Shown: positions 5,445-6,976 of the stretch, in pieces
Numbering within the stretch: the stretch's first letter is position 1
Layout of the letters: every line of letters starts with the position of its first letter
Assembly: GCA_947630155.1 (NCBI GenBank)
Contig: CANRGM010000054.1
Span: 1 to 6,976, forward strand
Source: an uncultured Clostridia bacterium
Lineage (GTDB): Bacteria > Bacillota > Clostridia > TANB77 > CAG-508
DNA: 6,976 nucleotides
Reading direction: 5' to 3'
Position numbers and translations under genes: made by a program
The notes under the pieces: generated by a model
Database searches by the model: none
Seen by the model: the letters and a program-made list of their open reading frames with translations, nothing else
What the model was told of the DNA's origin: nothing

Positions 5445-6887
5445 TTAAATTTCCTCAATTTTCATCAAATTAGTACTTACATATCCTCTAGAACTAACTT
5501 CACCCTTTGTGAATCCTGCTGTAATTAAAATTTTATCACCTTTAACTAAGCTAATACCCTCTTTTTCAGCAAATTCAATAGCACTTTTTCTAGCATCAGC
5601 TAAGAACTTTTCAACTGAAGTAGCTCTTTCCATTATAACTGGATATACAGCATAATTTAAACCAATTTTTCTTCCTGTTTTCTCATTATCACAAATTGCT
5701 ATAATTGGAACATTAGGTTTTAAATTACTTAAAATTCTAGCTGTTCTACCTGTAAGTGTTTCAACTACTATCAACTTAGCATCCATTATTTTAGCACAAT
5801 TAATTGCACTAGATGCTAAAGCTATACACTCATTCTCATCAGGATTTGTAGGTAAAGCAAATTTTCCAGTAAAATCAGCATATTTTTCTGAAACTTCACA
5901 TGTTCTTGCCATAGCAGCTACAGTTTCAATTGGATGTTTACCAACTGTAGTTTCTCCAGATAACATAACAGCATCTGTTCCATCAAATACAGCATTTGCA
6001 ATATCAGCTGTTTCAGCTCTCTTTGGTCTATTATTTTCCATCATTGTCTCTAACATTTCTGTAGCAACAATAACTATTTTACCCATCTCACGAGCTGTTT
6101 TAATAATTATTTTTTGAAGTGCTGGAATTTCTTCTGGTGGAACTTCTGAACCTAAATCTCCACGACCAATCATAACACCATCTGAATTTTCAAAAATTTC
6201 TTTAATATTTTGAACACCAACAACACTTTCAACTTTACAAATAATTTTAAAGTCTTCTCTACCATATTGTTTTAACAATTCTTTTACTTCCATAATGTTC
6301 TCTTTGCAAGAAACAAAAGAAATAGCAAGATATTCTCCACCATGTTCACATGAATATTTAATATCTTCTTTATCTTTTTCAGAAATATATGGAATATCTA
6401 AAGGTTTACCAGGAATAATGAAACTCTTTCTGCTTCCTAAATGTCCACCTTGTGTTATCTTACATGTAACACCATCAGATTCTTTAGAAATTACTACAAC
6501 TTTCATTTTAGCATTTTCTAACCAAACCTCATCATTAACCTCTAAACTATCTATAACTTGTGGATGATTAATAGTTATTCTCTCTGCATTACCTATAACA
6601 TCATCTTTAACAATACGAATTGTATTTCCTTCGATAAGGTCAGCACCTTCTTCAACCATTACTCCACCACGAAGTTCTGGTCCTTTTGTATCCCATAATA
6701 TTGATACATTTTTTCCTGTCATTTTTCTTACTTCACGAACGCAATCTTGGAATTGTTGTTTTTCTTGATCATCAGCGTGTGAAAAGTTTAATCTTGCGAT
6801 ATTCATTCCATTTTGAACCATTTGTGCCATTATTTCAGGTTTGTTACTAGCTGGTCCAATGCTACAAATTATCTTAGTTTTCTTCAT
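5445..6887 (-). CDS. pyk: Pyruvate kinase, short form
   Basis: Pyruvate kinase transfers phosphate from phosphoenolpyruvate to ADP, the last step of glycolysis, in the cytoplasm. The 480-residue protein is complete but lacks the extra C-terminal PEP-utilizer-like domain of Bacillus Pyk (about 585). Barrel domain (1-70, 165-340) with RLNFSH at 32-37, DTKGPELR at 66-73, catalytic Lys218 and metal ligand Glu220 in KVES, and Asp244 in GRGDLG; B domain about 71-164; regulatory C domain about 350-480. Glu71 matches the residue linked to potassium dependence in muscle enzyme (Glu117). Several normally stable positions differ: ATEMLE for ATQML, RPKRAE for PTRAE, MIGRGDLGSE for ARGDLGVE, SFVS for SFVR. 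This suggests a distinct branch, though the catalytic set is intact. GGAG at 6897-6900 lies 9 nt before the ATG. E3 follows its stop codon. Confidence 0.97.
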   Translation of the reverse strand: MKKTKIICSIGPASNKPEIMAQMVQNGMNIARLNFSHADDQEKQQFQDCVREVRKMTGKNVSILWDTKGPELRGGVMVEEGADLIEGNTIRIVKDDVIGNAERITINHPQVIDSLEVNDEVWLENAKMKVVVISKESDGVTCKITQGGHLGSRKSFIIPGKPLDIPYISEKDKEDIKYSCEHGGEYLAISFVSCKENIMEVKELLKQYGREDFKIICKVESVVGVQNIKEIFENSDGVMIGRGDLGSEVPPEEIPALQKIIIKTAREMGKIVIVATEMLETMMENNRPKRAETADIANAVFDGTDAVMLSGETTVGKHPIETVAAMARTCEVSEKYADFTGKFALPTNPDENECIALASSAINCAKIMDAKLIVVETLTGRTARILSNLKPNVPIIAICDNEKTGRKIGLNYAVYPVIMERATSVEKFLADARKSAIEFAEKEGISLVKGDKILITAGFTKGEVSSRGYVSTNLMKIEEI

Positions 6888-6896
6888 TTACAAACA

Positions 6897-6902
6897 CTCC
6901 TT
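6897..6902 (-). promoter_or_regulatory. pyk ribosome binding site
   Basis: The minus strand reads AAGGAG 9 nt before the ATG at 6887. The following residues MKKTKIICSIGPAS are the usual pyruvate kinase N-terminus, so the start is secure. Confidence 0.8.
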
Positions 6903-6925
6903 TTAATTCATTTAACATAATTGTT

Positions 6926-6954
6926 ATTATACAAAATTATTTGATTAAAATCAA
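6926..6954 (-). promoter_or_regulatory. pyk promoter (sigma-A type)
   Basis: The minus strand has TTGATT (6949-6954), exactly 17 nt, then TATAAT (6926-6931). This is the best-formed promoter in the window. Transcription would begin near 6919, giving a leader of about 32 nt. The -35 is half of a small palindrome, TTGATT-AA-AATCAA on the plus strand (6941-6954), which could be a regulator site or chance. It shows that pyk can be transcribed independently of any upstream gene. Confidence 0.65.
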
Positions 6955-6976
6955 TACTTTTTAGAATTTTTTCCAC

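Noticed and set aside
6295..6567. 90-codon plus-strand frame inside pyk
   Set aside because: It is antisense to the conserved pyruvate kinase coding region; a shadow.

Overview
The window is AT-rich and carries clostridial-type genes: a glmS gene with its ribozyme leader, a BofA-family sporulation protein, a DUF2508 (YaaL-like) protein, a short pyruvate kinase, and strong AGGAGG-type ribosome binding sites. This points to a low-GC, probably anaerobic and ancestrally spore-forming Bacillota, most likely a clostridium or an uncultured gut relative. I cannot place it to genus from sequence alone.

Layout: uvrC (minus strand, 3' end cut off by the window start) and glmS (plus strand) are transcribed divergently. 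The roughly 750-bp gap between them holds the uvrC promoter, a 254-bp element with 54-bp perfect inverted arms (E1), a probable glmS promoter, and a complete glmS ribozyme. glmS then converges on a minus-strand pair, yaaL-like then bofA. Between glmS and bofA lies a 224-bp element with 46-bp terminal inverted repeats, flanked by a 5-bp direct repeat (E2). Upstream of yaaL is a truncated, diverged copy of the same element (E3). Behind that is full-length pyk on the minus strand, with a good sigma-A type promoter near the window end.

How the genes relate: they are housekeeping genes rather than one pathway. UvrC does nucleotide excision repair. GlmS makes glucosamine-6-phosphate for the cell wall and is controlled by self-cleavage of its own mRNA. 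Pyk closes glycolysis. BofA regulates sigma-K activation in the forespore outer membrane, and YaaL is its usual neighbour of unknown function. In Bacillus subtilis the last two follow dnaX-yaaK-recR; here pyk takes that upstream place.

The most unusual content is the non-coding DNA. All three larger intergenic gaps carry a long palindromic element. E2 and E3 are clearly homologous and each forms a hairpin where transcripts of glmS and pyk should end. E1 has a different sequence but a similar plan (long outer stem, asymmetric bulges, inner stem, loop) and a partly shared arm motif. They look like MITE-type repeats, some perhaps reused as terminators. No transposase, CRISPR array, phage gene or tRNA is visible.
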